Below, in pieces: positions 1 to 11,200 of a DNA stretch of 64,000 nt (the stretch's first letter is position 1; the number at the start of each line of letters is the position of its first letter). Source of the stretch: a bacterium. Its GTDB lineage: Bacteria; Hinthialibacterota; Hinthialibacteria; OLB16. The stretch lies in assembly GCA_022072055.1 (NCBI GenBank), contig JAJVIK010000013.1, positions 186,001 through 250,000 on the forward strand, in the 5' to 3' direction. A program made the translations under genes and the position numbers. The notes under the pieces were generated by a model. It had not been told where the DNA came from, searched no databases, and was given only the letters and a program-made list of their open reading frames with translations.

Positions 1-3000
1 CAGCTCTCCTCGGTCCTGCCGAGGATCACCAGCCAACAGTCGCCGCCCGTGCTGATTCCCGATACGCGCCTCAACGCGCTGATCGTGGCCACCGCCCCCT
101 CCGACGCCACCAAGGTGCTCGACCTGATCCGAAGCCTCGATAGTCCGGGCGGAGAGGGGTTCGTGCCCAAGTTTGTTCGCCTCAAGAACGCGGAGCCGTA
201 TGCGGTCTCCTCCGCGCTCTCTCCGATCCTTTCCGGTTCGGCCAAGATCATCCCGGATCAGCGCACCAGCAGCCTGATCATCTACGACAGCACCGAGAAC
301 GTGCAGCGCCTCATGCCCTTTATCGAGCAGTTGGACGCGACGGATGGACTCGAGGACTTTGTCCTTGAAACCTACAAGCCGACCTCGGCCTATTCGTACT
401 ACCTCTACCTCACCCTGAGCCAATACGCCTCGCTTGTGGCGCCGAAGAAGGGCAAGACGCGCACCAAGACCGTGGTCCAATACGACACCTACACCAACAT
501 GGTGATCCTGATGGGCCCCAAGGAGGAGGTCCACGACCTGATCGAGCTGGCCAAGAAACTCGACACGGTCACCTTCCAAGAGGCGAGACCCAAGATCATT
601 CCCCTCAAAAACCTGAGCGCGCCCCAGTTCACGAGCCGACTATCCACGATCACTCAGGGGGTGACGAGCAGGCAGACGCCCCCCATGGTCATCCCGGACG
701 CCCGTCTGAATTCGCTGATTGTCGCGGGAACCCCGGCCGATGTCTCAAAGATTGTGGAAATTGTTCAGCTACTGGATATCCCCGGCACGGGTGAGCTCTC
801 CCTCCACATCCACCCGCTCAAAAACGCCGAGGCAAGCACGCTGACGGGCACGATTTCCTCCTTCATCACCTCCTTTTCCGAGGTCGGGAAGGTTTTCCCC
901 GAGCCGAGAACGAATAGCCTGCTCATTTTGGACAGCACCGAGACCATTCAGAGGCTGATCCCGATCATCGAGGGGTTTGACACCGCGGAGTCCAGGGAGC
1001 GCTTTGTGGTGGATGTCATCCCGACAAAGACGGCGAACGTCTACGCGGTCTACAACCCCCTTTCAATGTACGCGCAGCAGCTCTCCAGCCTACGCGCCAA
1101 CCCAAGGTCCAGACCCCAGGTGATTGTGGATCCCTCCACTCAGTCGATCATTGTGATCGGACGGCGCGAGGATGTGGACGACATCAAGCGGATCGCGGAA
1201 GACCTGGACAAGCTCCAGTGGGGCGAGGGGATCGAGCCGGAATTCATCCCGCTCAAGAACGCCACCGCCTCCACCGTGGCCTCCTCGATCAGTCGCATTC
1301 TACCGTCGGTGGCCAAGGGCGGCGCCTCCGTGCAGGTTGTCCCGGATGACCGCATCAACCAAGTGATCGTGGTCACCAAACCCGATGATCTCGCCCGGAT
1401 CAAGGGGCTGATTGAGAAGCTCGACATGCCCGACGCTGTGGACCTGGAGACTCGCATCATTCCCATCGAGAACGCGGTCGCCTCCTATGTTTACAGCGCG
1501 ATCTACTCCCTCAAGAGCCCGCGCGGCATGGTCACTTACGATGTGACCACCAACTCGGTCATCCTCCGCGACAATCCCTCCGCTCTGGAGCGCCTCGTCA
1601 AATTGGTTAAGGAGCTCGACGTCAAAGAGGGCGCGGGTCTGGTCACCAAGATCATCCCGCTCAAGAACTCCAGCGCCTCCTCGGTGTACTACCCGGTCAC
1701 GACACTCAAGTCGGCCCGGGGGTACGTCAATGTGGACGTGAACTCCAACTCGCTGATTATCCGCGACACCTCGCCCTCGATGGCGATGCTGGAGGAGATC
1801 ATCGCGGATCTGGACATGCGCGACGCCCCCTCGGAATGGGTGACCGAGATCAAGCGGCTTCGTCACCTAGACCCCAACACGGTCTCGAATCTTGTAACCC
1901 AGCTCTCGACACAGATCTACCAACGCCAAGGGCGGCAACGCCCCAGGAGCTTCGCCTATCCGGAGCCGTCCTCGAATTCGGTGGTCATCATCGGGGTCAC
2001 CGAGGAGGTGAAACCCGCGCTGGACCTGATCGAGCGCTTGGAGCAAGAGGGACAGGTTGCCGGCAACCTCAAGCTCTTCTTCCTCAAGAACACCCGCGCG
2101 CAACGACTCGCCACCCAGCTGCGCCTGGTGTTCCAGTCCACGCGCCGCGGAACCTCGGGATTGGAGACCGCGGTGATCTCGGATGAATTCACGAATTCGA
2201 TCATCGCCATCGGCTCCGAGGCCGACCTGGAGCGCTTGGAAGAGCTGATCACCAAGCTGGACATCCCCAATGCGGGCGGGCTTCAGGTGGAGATTTTCCC
2301 GCTGGAGGGCGTGAGCGCCTCGACCCTGTCCGGCAACCTTCAGCCGCTGCTTGGACCCCAGGGGAGCATCTTCGCCGAGGCGCCTTCGAACTCGCTTGTC
2401 TTGATCGACTCTCCCGAGGTGATCCAAAGGATCGGACAGATTGTGAAGGAGCTGTCCCAACGCAAGGGGCGAATCACGACCCGAATCCGGAAGCTCGAGT
2501 TTGGGGTGGCCTCGAACCTGGCGACCCCGATCAATCAGTATCTGCAAATCGACGCGAGCCGGACAGGGCGCCCCTACCCCAGCGTGAATATCTATCCGGA
2601 GCCTTCCTCCAACTCGGTTCTTATCTTTGGCCCCACGAACGAGGTGGTTTCCATCGAGCGTCTGATCGACCAGCTCGACACTCAGGACCTCGGCGCGCGC
2701 GAGCCGAGAATCTTCCCGCTGCGCTACATTCCGGCCTCGCAGATTCTCGCCCAGTTCATGCAGAGCATTTCCCAGAGCACTGTCGGGGCGCTCCGTCCCG
2801 TGGCGTTCGCCGAACCGACCCGCAACCTGCTGATCGTGATGGCCGCGGACACCGACCTCAAGCGGATCGAGGAAGTGCTCAAGCAGCTCGATGTCCCCGA
2901 ATCCGCCGGACTCGAGACGCGCGTTTATCAGCTAAAACACTCCTCCGCGGCCACCCTGGCCCCGAATCTGGCCCCGCCGATCACCTCGGCGCGCGGAAAA

Positions 3001-6000
3001 GCCTTCGCGGACACCGGGACCAATTCCCTGGTGGTGATCGACACGCCTGAATCCCACGCCCGGGTCCGGGAGTTTATCGACCGGATCGACCTGGGACGCG
3101 GCCAGATTGTCTCCCGCGTGCGCCGGATGGAGAACGCGACCATCAGCACCCTTTCCGGACCCCTGCAGCAGTTTCTCGCGCATCAAGCGCGGACCAAGGG
3201 ACTGACCACTCCGCTCACACAGATTCTGAGCGACCCCTCCTCCAACACGGTCATCATCTACGGCCCCACGGACGAGGTGGAGATTGTGATGGGGCTGCTG
3301 GATGAGCTCGACGCGCAGTCCCTTTTCGACCGCGAGCCGGAGATTGTCCCGCTGACCCGTGCCCAGGCCGCCAAGCTCGCCCCGGTGATTCAACAGCTCC
3401 TCGCGCAGGATCGGACTGGGGCAAACGCTCCGAGAGTGGTGGCCGAGCCTGAAAGCAACACTCTTATCGTGGTCGCCCCGCGCGCGGACCTGCTGCGCGC
3501 CAAGGAGCTGATCGCGCGCCTGGATCAGGTCGAGCTCACCGGCATCGAGACTCGCGTGTTCCATCTCAAGAACGCCGACCCGCAGACCCTCGCCACCAAC
3601 TTGCGCGGGATGGTCGGAAACCCGGCGAAGCTCTTCTTCGACCCGGTCTCCAACTCACTGGTCTACACCGACACGCCGGGGAATCTGGACAACCTCGCGA
3701 AGATCATCACCCAGCTCGACACCTTCAGCGACGAGGCCGGGGTGATGCGCGTGGTTCGCCCGCTGCGGAACACCAGCGCCTCCACGGTTGATGTCGCCCT
3801 CTCCGATTTCGCCCAGTACTTCTCGGCGCGCAAGGGCCGGACCGGACGTCCCCTCACCCGGGTCGCCGCCGATGTCGCCACCAACTCGGTCCTGATCATC
3901 GGCCCCACGGATGAAGTCCAACAGATGGTGTCGCTGCTGGAGGAGATGGACCGCGACAACCTCCGCGAACGTCAGCCAAAGACCTTCTTCCTCAAGCAGG
4001 CCCAGGCCCAGCAGGTCGCCACCCAGCTCACCACCCTGATGGCGCAGCTCGGCGCGGGGCCCAACATGGCCCGGATCGTCGGAAACCAGGAAACCAATTC
4101 CCTGCTTGTCCTCGCCACGCCCACCGACATGGTCCTGATCGAGCAGATGATCACCTCGCTCGATTCCGATGACGGCAACTTGCGCCGTCCCCAGATCTAC
4201 CACCTGAAGAACGCGGACGCGGTTCAACTGGTCACCGCGCTCCGTCCGACCATCGGGGCGCTGGCGATGATCGCCGCGCACGCGGACTCGAACTCGGTGC
4301 TGTACACGGACACCGAGACCAACGTGCAGCGCCTTTTCGCAATCCTGGAGCAGCTCGACGCCGGCAGCCGTCCCGAGGAGATCTCCTCGGAGATCGTTGC
4401 CCTGGTCAACACCAAGGCCGGCAACATCATGCAGCCGCTCCAGACCATTGTGACCCAGATTTCCACTGTTCGCCGGCGCGCCAACAAGCCGCCGCTCCAG
4501 ACCTTCGCCGATCCCGAGGCCAACGCGATTGTGGTGGTCGGCGCCACCGAGGAAGTCACCCAGATCGCGCGGATTGTCCGTGAGCTTGACGCCGAGTCCC
4601 TGACCGAGCGCAAGCCGGAGATCTTCACGCTCGAATTCGCCCGCGCCTCCGACCTGGCGCGCTCCTTCACCACCCTGTTCGCGACCACCTCGCGGTATGG
4701 AACCCAGTCCCGCATCGTGGCGGACGAATGGTCCAACTCGCTGATCGTTATCGCCGACCCCAGGGACATGACCTGGATTCGCCAACTCATTAAGGAGCTC
4801 GACACGCGCGAAGGGCGCAAACGGGTGGTGGAGATATTCATCCTTGAGAACGCGGACGCCTCCTCGCTCGCCGAGAAGCTCACCAATCTGTTCGTCCCGG
4901 GAACCACCACCGGGGGACGCAGCCGAACCCGAAGCTATTGGGACGACCTGTATGGGTATGGAAGGCGCTCGATGGCGCTCACCGAAGGCGAGGTCAGCAT
5001 CATCCCGGACCTCCGCCTCAACGCGCTGGTGGTCACCGCGGAGCCGCAGGACATGACCCAGGTCGCCGAGCTGATCGAGGCCCTGGACATCGAGGCTCCC
5101 AACCTCGACTTCCGAATCTACCATGTGGAGAACGGTGAATCCGAACAGCTCGCGGACACGCTCACCAGTCTCTTCACCGACACCGAGTTCCAGAGCGGCT
5201 ACTACTATCCGGTGGAGCGGGATGTCACCGTGAGCGGGCTTTCCGGCAAGATTCGAGTGATCTCCGAGCCGACCACCAACAGCCTGATCGTGCTCGCCTC
5301 TTCGCCGCGCGCCTTCGAGGTGGTCGAGCAGATGCTCAAGGAGTTGGATCGACCTTCGGTCCAGGCCGGACGGACCAACATCATCCAAGTCCGTAACGCG
5401 CGGGCCAAGGATCTCCAGGATCTCCTCACCAAGCTGTTCCGTCCGGAAGAATCCGCGCAGTCCACGACCCAACGTCGGTTCATTTTCGGGGATTTCTTCG
5501 GCGGCGCGGGCGGCGGCGCGGGCGGCGGGTCGTTCAGCAACTTGATTGGAAAGGTCCGGATCGAGGCCGACACGCGCACCAATTCGCTGCTCGTCATCAC
5601 TCCTGAGCTCTACCGCCCCTCCGTGGAGCAGATCATCAGCGAGCTCGATCGTCCCACCAATCAGGTGCTGCTTGAGGTGCTGATTGTCGAGGTGACCCTC
5701 GGGAACGAGGAGAACAAGGGCATCCAATGGGGCGTGGACCCAACCACCGGGGAAGTAGGCCGAGTGGCGGTCAGCAACACGGAGATCCTGACGTTCGACA
5801 ATGACCGGACCGATTTCCTCAGTCCGGATGATTTCACGAACAACGTGTATAACTTCGGCGCTGACAGTCTGCAGTTCTTCTCGCTCAACCGGGCGAATTT
5901 CCAGGCGGTCCTCAATTTCCTGGAAACTTGTCGCCAAGTGAATGTTCAGTCGCGCCCGAACATCCTCACCGCGGATAATCGCAAAGCGAGGGTCGAGGTG

Positions 6001-6582
6001 GTTTTGGAGACCCCCTTTGTCAAGGAGATCAATGTCACCAACAACACCACAAACTCCTCGGTCGAATATCGGGACGTGGGCCTGATTCTGGATGTCACTC
6101 CACGGATCAACTCGGCCACAGAGGTGACCCTCGATGTCCGCCTGCAGGATGGGAACATTGACCCGACCATCCCTCCGCTGAACGGAACGGCGTTCACCTT
6201 CAGCCGCCGTCAATTCGAGACTCAGCTTGTGGTCAACAACCATCACACCGTGGTGCTCGCCGGCGTGATCTCCGAGCGCTCCGCCGACCAAACCCATCAG
6301 GTCCCGGTCCTCTGGCGCCTGCCGGTGGTGGGCAACAAGCTGTTCACAAACAAGGCTCGCGAAAAGTCCAAGGTCGAGCTCTTGACCTTCATCACCCCTT
6401 ATATTCTCCGGTCGCGAATGGATGTTCTCACGGCCACCGAGATGACTCGCGATAAGTCGGGATCGCAGGCCCTCAAGCGAGTGGACCTGACTTCCGGCGA
6501 CTGGCCGGATGTATACGTGGATGAGCAACAACCCACCCGCGAGGAGGGATGGCGTCAGCCCGTGGGCGCGCCGCCCCGTTGA
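1..6582 (+). CDS. Giant secretin (GspD/PilQ-like), 5' end outside window
   Basis: Outer-membrane secretin pore protein. The frame is open from base 1, in register with a possible GTG at 49, so the gene starts upstream and at least 2193 residues are seen. About 26 consecutive Secretin_N/NolW-like domains of 60-90 residues fill roughly residues 1-1830; each ends in a strand of the type T/S-N-S-L-I-V-I and many begin with a PLKNA-like segment. A Gly/Ala-rich stretch (near nt 5500-5530) precedes the last N-domain. The C-terminal secretin domain (about nt 5660-6420) shows VLLEVLIVEV, SRPNILT, VGLILDVTP and VPVLWRLPVVGNKLF. Ordinary GspD/PilQ proteins have only a few N-domains and about 650-750 residues, so this one is several times longer. 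No other secretion genes are visible in the window. Secretin identity is firm; the transported substrate is unknown. Confidence 0.93.
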   Translation, partial: QLSSVLPRITSQQSPPVLIPDTRLNALIVATAPSDATKVLDLIRSLDSPGGEGFVPKFVRLKNAEPYAVSSALSPILSGSAKIIPDQRTSSLIIYDSTENVQRLMPFIEQLDATDGLEDFVLETYKPTSAYSYYLYLTLSQYASLVAPKKGKTRTKTVVQYDTYTNMVILMGPKEEVHDLIELAKKLDTVTFQEARPKIIPLKNLSAPQFTSRLSTITQGVTSRQTPPMVIPDARLNSLIVAGTPADVSKIVEIVQLLDIPGTGELSLHIHPLKNAEASTLTGTISSFITSFSEVGKVFPEPRTNSLLILDSTETIQRLIPIIEGFDTAESRERFVVDVIPTKTANVYAVYNPLSMYAQQLSSLRANPRSRPQVIVDPSTQSIIVIGRREDVDDIKRIAEDLDKLQWGEGIEPEFIPLKNATASTVASSISRILPSVAKGGASVQVVPDDRINQVIVVTKPDDLARIKGLIEKLDMPDAVDLETRIIPIENAVASYVYSAIYSLKSPRGMVTYDVTTNSVILRDNPSALERLVKLVKELDVKEGAGLVTKIIPLKNSSASSVYYPVTTLKSARGYVNVDVNSNSLIIRDTSPSMAMLEEIIADLDMRDAPSEWVTEIKRLRHLDPNTVSNLVTQLSTQIYQRQGRQRPRSFAYPEPSSNSVVIIGVTEEVKPALDLIERLEQEGQVAGNLKLFFLKNTRAQRLATQLRLVFQSTRRGTSGLETAVISDEFTNSIIAIGSEADLERLEELITKLDIPNAGGLQVEIFPLEGVSASTLSGNLQPLLGPQGSIFAEAPSNSLVLIDSPEVIQRIGQIVKELSQRKGRITTRIRKLEFGVASNLATPINQYLQIDASRTGRPYPSVNIYPEPSSNSVLIFGPTNEVVSIERLIDQLDTQDLGAREPRIFPLRYIPASQILAQFMQSISQSTVGALRPVAFAEPTRNLLIVMAADTDLKRIEEVLKQLDVPESAGLETRVYQLKHSSAATLAPNLAPPITSARGKAFADTGTNSLVVIDTPESHARVREFIDRIDLGRGQIVSRVRRMENATISTLSGPLQQFLAHQARTKGLTTPLTQILSDPSSNTVIIYGPTDEVEIVMGLLDELDAQSLFDREPEIVPLTRAQAAKLAPVIQQLLAQDRTGANAPRVVAEPESNTLIVVAPRADLLRAKELIARLDQVELTGIETRVFHLKNADPQTLATNLRGMVGNPAKLFFDPVSNSLVYTDTPGNLDNLAKIITQLDTFSDEAGVMRVVRPLRNTSASTVDVALSDFAQYFSARKGRTGRPLTRVAADVATNSVLIIGPTDEVQQMVSLLEEMDRDNLRERQPKTFFLKQAQAQQVATQLTTLMAQLGAGPNMARIVGNQETNSLLVLATPTDMVLIEQMITSLDSDDGNLRRPQIYHLKNADAVQLVTALRPTIGALAMIAAHADSNSVLYTDTETNVQRLFAILEQLDAGSRPEEISSEIVALVNTKAGNIMQPLQTIVTQISTVRRRANKPPLQTFADPEANAIVVVGATEEVTQIARIVRELDAESLTERKPEIFTLEFARASDLARSFTTLFATTSRYGTQSRIVADEWSNSLIVIADPRDMTWIRQLIKELDTREGRKRVVEIFILENADASSLAEKLTNLFVPGTTTGGRSRTRSYWDDLYGYGRRSMALTEGEVSIIPDLRLNALVVTAEPQDMTQVAELIEALDIEAPNLDFRIYHVENGESEQLADTLTSLFTDTEFQSGYYYPVERDVTVSGLSGKIRVISEPTTNSLIVLASSPRAFEVVEQMLKELDRPSVQAGRTNIIQVRNARAKDLQDLLTKLFRPEESAQSTTQRRFIFGDFFGGAGGGAGGGSFSNLIGKVRIEADTRTNSLLVITPELYRPSVEQIISELDRPTNQVLLEVLIVEVTLGNEENKGIQWGVDPTTGEVGRVAVSNTEILTFDNDRTDFLSPDDFTNNVYNFGADSLQFFSLNRANFQAVLNFLETCRQVNVQSRPNILTADNRKARVEVVLETPFVKEINVTNNTTNSSVEYRDVGLILDVTPRINSATEVTLDVRLQDGNIDPTIPPLNGTAFTFSRRQFETQLVVNNHHTVVLAGVISERSADQTHQVPVLWRLPVVGNKLFTNKAREKSKVELLTFITPYILRSRMDVLTATEMTRDKSGSQALKRVDLTSGDWPDVYVDEQQPTREEGWRQPVGAPPR
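400..4600 (+). repeat. Higher-order repeat of secretin N-domains (about 640-bp triads)
   Basis: Within the secretin gene the N-domains come in sets of three: a medium one, a short one (strand like NSLVYT or NSVILR), and a long one carrying a basic loop and the motif G-P-T-(D/N)-E-V. The long member recurs near nt 512, 1154, 1996, 2629, 3261, 3901 and 4540. The spacing is about 640 bp, except between 1154 and 1996 where one extra short domain is present. The array therefore grew by duplication of three-domain blocks. Confidence 0.75.
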
Positions 6583-6618
6583 CCCGAGTCCAGCCGCGCA
6601 AAGGGGTGATCTCAAACC

Positions 6619-8172
6619 ATGGTGGGGGCGTCTAACCCTCAAACCACGCGCGGGAACCCCATGACACGGGCCATGGCTCCCATGTTCCTGCTTGTTCTCA
6701 TGGCGATGGAGGCCCATGCGGCGATCCGCGCATCCGAACCCGACGAGCCGACCACCGAAATCCGCCTGGAGCTTATCCCGAACCGCAAGACCGCCTTCTT
6801 CGCGCACCGGGTCCGTCGCCCTTGGGAATCCTGGGGTGACAGAGCAGGGGGCGGAGAGTCCCCGCTCATGGGTCAGGTTCTTGATCACCTTCGACGCACT
6901 GTAAGCTCTCCTTGGCGAGCGATCATCGAACTCGCAATTTCAAGCGAGGTCGAGGAAGTTGTTCTCGCCAGGTGGCCGGATCAGGCCGGCATGGGAGAAA
7001 CGCGCCGGGTCTGGATGGTGGGAGCGCGCGCGCGCGGGCCTGAGCAAGCCGCGCTGCTTGCCCGCGGGTTTGTCGAGCAGTACGGCCTCTTGGGGGAGCG
7101 ACCCCAGGAGCGCCGCGTGCTCGGTCATCGAGTCACGAGCCATCGAGTGACGGGTGGCTGGATTCACGGCCTTTTTTCCGACCGGAGCTGGGTCCTGGCA
7201 TCGAATTTGGGACTTCTCCAGGCTTACCTTTCCACGCTCCCCTCCGCCACCGCTCCCCCGCTTCCCCCTGAGGCGGGGATCCTCATCGGTTGGAAACCAG
7301 GTTCCCTGGCGGACTCGCCCGTGCTCGAGGCCCTGGGAAAGGTGGGCCTGGGGCAGTGCCTTGTCGGATTCAAGGAGCACGACCGTGGTGTTGAAATTCG
7401 ACTTTCCCTTGAGGCGCGTGTACCGTTTCAAGACCGCCTGACTCAGCCCTTGGACCCGGGACTCCTGGAATCGGTTCCGCCCGATGCCGACCTGCTCCTG
7501 GCGGGAGGCTCCACGGAATGGATTCGGCCTGGGGGCGAAGGGATTACCCAGGACTTGCGGGGAGCTCCATTCTCGATCGGGGTCGGCTCCCCTTTGGAGG
7601 GTGGCCTTCCCCCCGAGGGATGGGCCTTTGCCGGCGCGGTCAGAAGAACCACGGCATCGGTTGAAATCCCCATTGAAGTCGAGCGCTTCCTTCGGAAGGT
7701 CTCCGGGACGGATCGGGCCGCGACCGCTGAGCAATCCGTCCGTTTTGACCCGTTTGAATTGGGGTGGAAGAGCGAGTCGCTCGAGGATCGAGTCCTGTTC
7801 GGAAGCGCCCCAAGGAAAGGGCGCGGCTCGGGGGAGCCAATCGACGTCTTCAAACCCTTCAGCGAATTCGCGAGAGAGGCCAGCCTGGGAGGGATCCTCT
7901 CTCCCCGAATGATGGCCCTTCCCTTGGCGTGGGACACCCTCATTCACCACTCGACCTTAACCGAGACGGTTGTCCCATTCGACCTGTCCGACCTATCCCC
8001 CCTGGAGTTTGCGCTGGTCCCCCGAGAGAGGGGCTTTGAGGTCCGCTTCCTTTCCGCCTCCCCCGCCTCGCACCTTCTTTTTTGGACCAGTCTGGCTCTT
8101 CTACTGGACATCGACCAAGCGGGGAAGTGGGACACCTTGGCTGGGATGCTCCAGGAAAAAAATAGGCCCTAG
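6619..8172 (+). CDS. Exported protein of unknown function
   Basis: I do not recognise the family. The 517-aa product begins 36 nt after the secretin stop codon, probably in the same operon. The ATG at 6619 is preceded by GGTGAT (6604-6609), a good match to the anti-Shine-Dalgarno at 9-nt spacing. A second possible start is ATG 6661, which would place the hydrophobic segment MFLLVLMAMEAHA directly at the N-terminus. Either way a Sec-type signal peptide ending at AHA is likely, so the protein is probably periplasmic or outer-membrane associated. No cysteine-bearing lipobox, metal site or known enzyme motif is evident. Position suggests a role linked to the secretin, but that is inference only. 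Confidence 0.7.
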   Translation: MVGASNPQTTRGNPMTRAMAPMFLLVLMAMEAHAAIRASEPDEPTTEIRLELIPNRKTAFFAHRVRRPWESWGDRAGGGESPLMGQVLDHLRRTVSSPWRAIIELAISSEVEEVVLARWPDQAGMGETRRVWMVGARARGPEQAALLARGFVEQYGLLGERPQERRVLGHRVTSHRVTGGWIHGLFSDRSWVLASNLGLLQAYLSTLPSATAPPLPPEAGILIGWKPGSLADSPVLEALGKVGLGQCLVGFKEHDRGVEIRLSLEARVPFQDRLTQPLDPGLLESVPPDADLLLAGGSTEWIRPGGEGITQDLRGAPFSIGVGSPLEGGLPPEGWAFAGAVRRTTASVEIPIEVERFLRKVSGTDRAATAEQSVRFDPFELGWKSESLEDRVLFGSAPRKGRGSGEPIDVFKPFSEFAREASLGGILSPRMMALPLAWDTLIHHSTLTETVVPFDLSDLSPLEFALVPRERGFEVRFLSASPASHLLFWTSLALLLDIDQAGKWDTLAGMLQEKNRP

Positions 8173-8269
8173 GCGGGTGTCCCGGAGAGCTGTATCTTCT
8201 CCCCGCTTCGTTTGGCCCACGCGGCTGCTTTTGGACCTTTTGCCTTGAACGAATTGGAGGAGGAAGATC

Positions 8270-11200
8270 GTGATTCGACGCACCAACTCAATGCCCATCC
8301 GGCGTCTCCTGATGGCTCTGTGCATCCTTGGCCTTGCGCCCAATGCCTCATGGAGCGCCACCCTCACGGTCACGACCACGCTCGACGCAATCGCCACGGA
8401 TGGCTTCTGCTCACTACGCGAGGCCATTCTCGCCGCAAACGCGAACGCCAATGTGAACGAGTGTAGCGGAACAGGGGGTCCATACGGTCACGATGTCATC
8501 ATCCTCCCTTCCACGTTCGTGAACTACTCGATCACGATTCCCGGGAATGGCGAGGACGCCTGCTTGACGGGCGACCTCGACCTCACGGATCCGGCCGGCC
8601 TTACCATTATCGGCCAGCCCAGCATGAAGAGCATTCCGCCCCCCAAGCCCACTGTTTCCGGCAACAACCTGGATCGCGTGTTCCATGTCATCGCGGGAGA
8701 GTTCAACCTCCAGGATGTGAACGTGGCCAATGGAAATCCCTCCGGAGTCATCAAGAAGGGCGACCCAAACACAAAGCAGGCCATCATTTCCAACGGCGGA
8801 GGTTTGCTGATCGATTCCGATAATGTCACTCAGACTTTGACCGGGTGCGACTTCAGCGGGAACGCCATTGCCGGCAATGGCGGAGGGGTCGCGGTCGAGG
8901 GCTGCACGGTCACGCTGACCCTGATCAATTGCACATTGAATAACAACAGCGCGAACCTCGGCGGAGCGATTTACAACGAAGGTTGCAACTTCACCCTCTC
9001 TATCGACCCGACCACCATCTCCGGCAATTCGGCGGTCGATGGCGCGGGCATTGCCAACGTGACCGACGGGGCCTCGATCAACATCGTGGACACGACCTTC
9101 ACAGCAAACATTGCGAGCAACAGCGGAGGCGGAATCTTCAACACCGGCAACAGCGTGATCCTGGGGGTTACCGACAGTGACTTCCTCACCAACATCGCGG
9201 GCGGCGCGGGCGGCGGAATCTACAATTCGGGGAATTCTTTCACGCTGACCATCGACCCGACTACCTTTCTCGGCAACAGCGCGGCCTCGGGCGGGGGCTT
9301 ATTCAACTCCGGCAACAACGCCTCCTTTTTCGCCTCCACCAGCCTCTTCAACGCCAACACCGCCACCGTCGCGGGCGGAATGATCGAATCACAAGGGGAC
9401 AATTGCTCCTTTAGCCTCGTTGCGTGCGCGGTCACCAACAATTCGTGCGGGAATTACGGCGGCGCGATGAACCTGATCGGAGACAGCCTTGTCCTCTCGG
9501 TCGCGGGAAGCGCCATCACCAACAACACGGCGGCTTTTGACGGCGGGGCGATCAGCACCGATTACAGCACGGTCGGCGGAGCGACGATCACCATCAGCAC
9601 CACCGCCTTCATTTCCAATGAATCGCTCGCCCAGAACGGCGGCGCCTTGGCCAACAATTCGGACAATGTCCTCTGGACAATCACGGATTCGACGTTTACC
9701 GCCAACGCGGCGGACGCCGAGGGCGGCGCGATCCACAACAACGGGTCCATGGTGGCCATCTCCATCGATCCCACTCTGTTCAGCGGAAACACCGCACAGA
9801 ACGGTGGAGCGATCTCCAATGTCGACGACAACTTCGCCCTGTCGCTGCTCGATTGCACATTCCTGGTGAACTCCGCCACCGACAATGGAGGTGCGATCTA
9901 TAACTCCGGCAATTCCGCCTCCCTTCTGATCGGAAGCAGCACCTTCACCTCGAACACGGCCTTCAACCTCCTCTCCGGCGGAGGCGGCGCGATCTATGAC
10001 TCCGGGGCGGACACCATGTTGTCCATCCGGGACTCGCTGTTCCTCACCAACGGGGCGTTCACCAACGCGGGCGGCGGCGGGGCGCTCCTTTCCGTGGGCG
10101 ACGGTCTTGCGTTGAGCGTGAGCAATTGCACCTTCGACAATAACGATTCCAGTATTTACGGCGGCGCGGGACTCGCGACGGGGGCCACGGTGGTCGCCGC
10201 CATAACGCAAACCCTGTTTGAAAACAATGACGCCTTCAGCGATGACGGCGGCGCGCTCGCCAACCTGGGCGCCAACGCCGCCTGGATGATTGTCGACAGC
10301 ACCTTCAATCTGAATTCCGCCAACGTCTATGGCGGGGCGATTGTGAACCACGGTACGGGCAGCCTGTGGTTGGTTGACCCCACCAGTTTCACGAACAACG
10401 ATGCAGATCGTGGCAGCGCCTTCGCGAACACGGCCCTGGACGCCAGCCTCACCTTTGTCGATTGCACGTTCAGCGACAACGACGCCGTGCAGGGAGGCGG
10501 AATCTACAATTCGGGCAATTCGGTCGATGCCCTGGTGCTGAACGGCGACTTTGACGACAACGACGCCTTCTCGGACCGCGGCGGCGGGATCTATAACGGC
10601 GGCGAATCCACCGCCTGGATCATCACCGACTCCACCTTCACGCTCAGCAACGCGGTTCTTGGGGCCGCGGTGGCCAACGACGGGGCCAGTTCGACCTTTA
10701 CCGTGGACCCGACCCTCTTCTCGACCAACAACGCCACGCAAGGCGGGGGGTTCGCCAATACGGCGGACAACATGGTCCTGAATTTCATCACCTGCACCTT
10801 CACGGGCAACATGGGTTTCCAGGGAGGGGGCGCGATCTATAACTCGGGCAGCTTTGTGCGGGTCACCCTGGATGACAACATTTTCAGCGATAACGACGCT
10901 TTTTCGGATGAGGGCGGCGCGATCCGGAACTCCGGAGTGGACACCTCCTGGACCATCACCAATTCGGGTTTCGAGCTGTGCAATGCTCAGACCGGCGGCG
11001 CCATCGCGAATCTGGGATCCAACACCACCTTCTTTATTGACCCGACCCTCTTCGAGAACAACACGGCGGGAGCGGGTGGAGCGGTCGCCAACACGGTGGG
11101 CGATGTCACGCTGACATTTCTGGACTGCACCTTCCGGCACAATCGCTCCACGATCACGCACGGCGGGGCGATCTACAACACCGGCGCGGATGTGACCCTG

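Noticed and set aside
3655-6888. 1077-codon open frame on the reverse strand
   Set aside because: It is the antisense of the secretin gene. High GC leaves few stops; the product is a compositional mixture of G, R, V, H and D with no domain, signal or ribosome site.
9389-11161. 590-codon reverse open frame
   Set aside because: Antisense shadow of the beta-helix repeats in the 2318-aa gene; the protein is a repetitive translation of that repeat.
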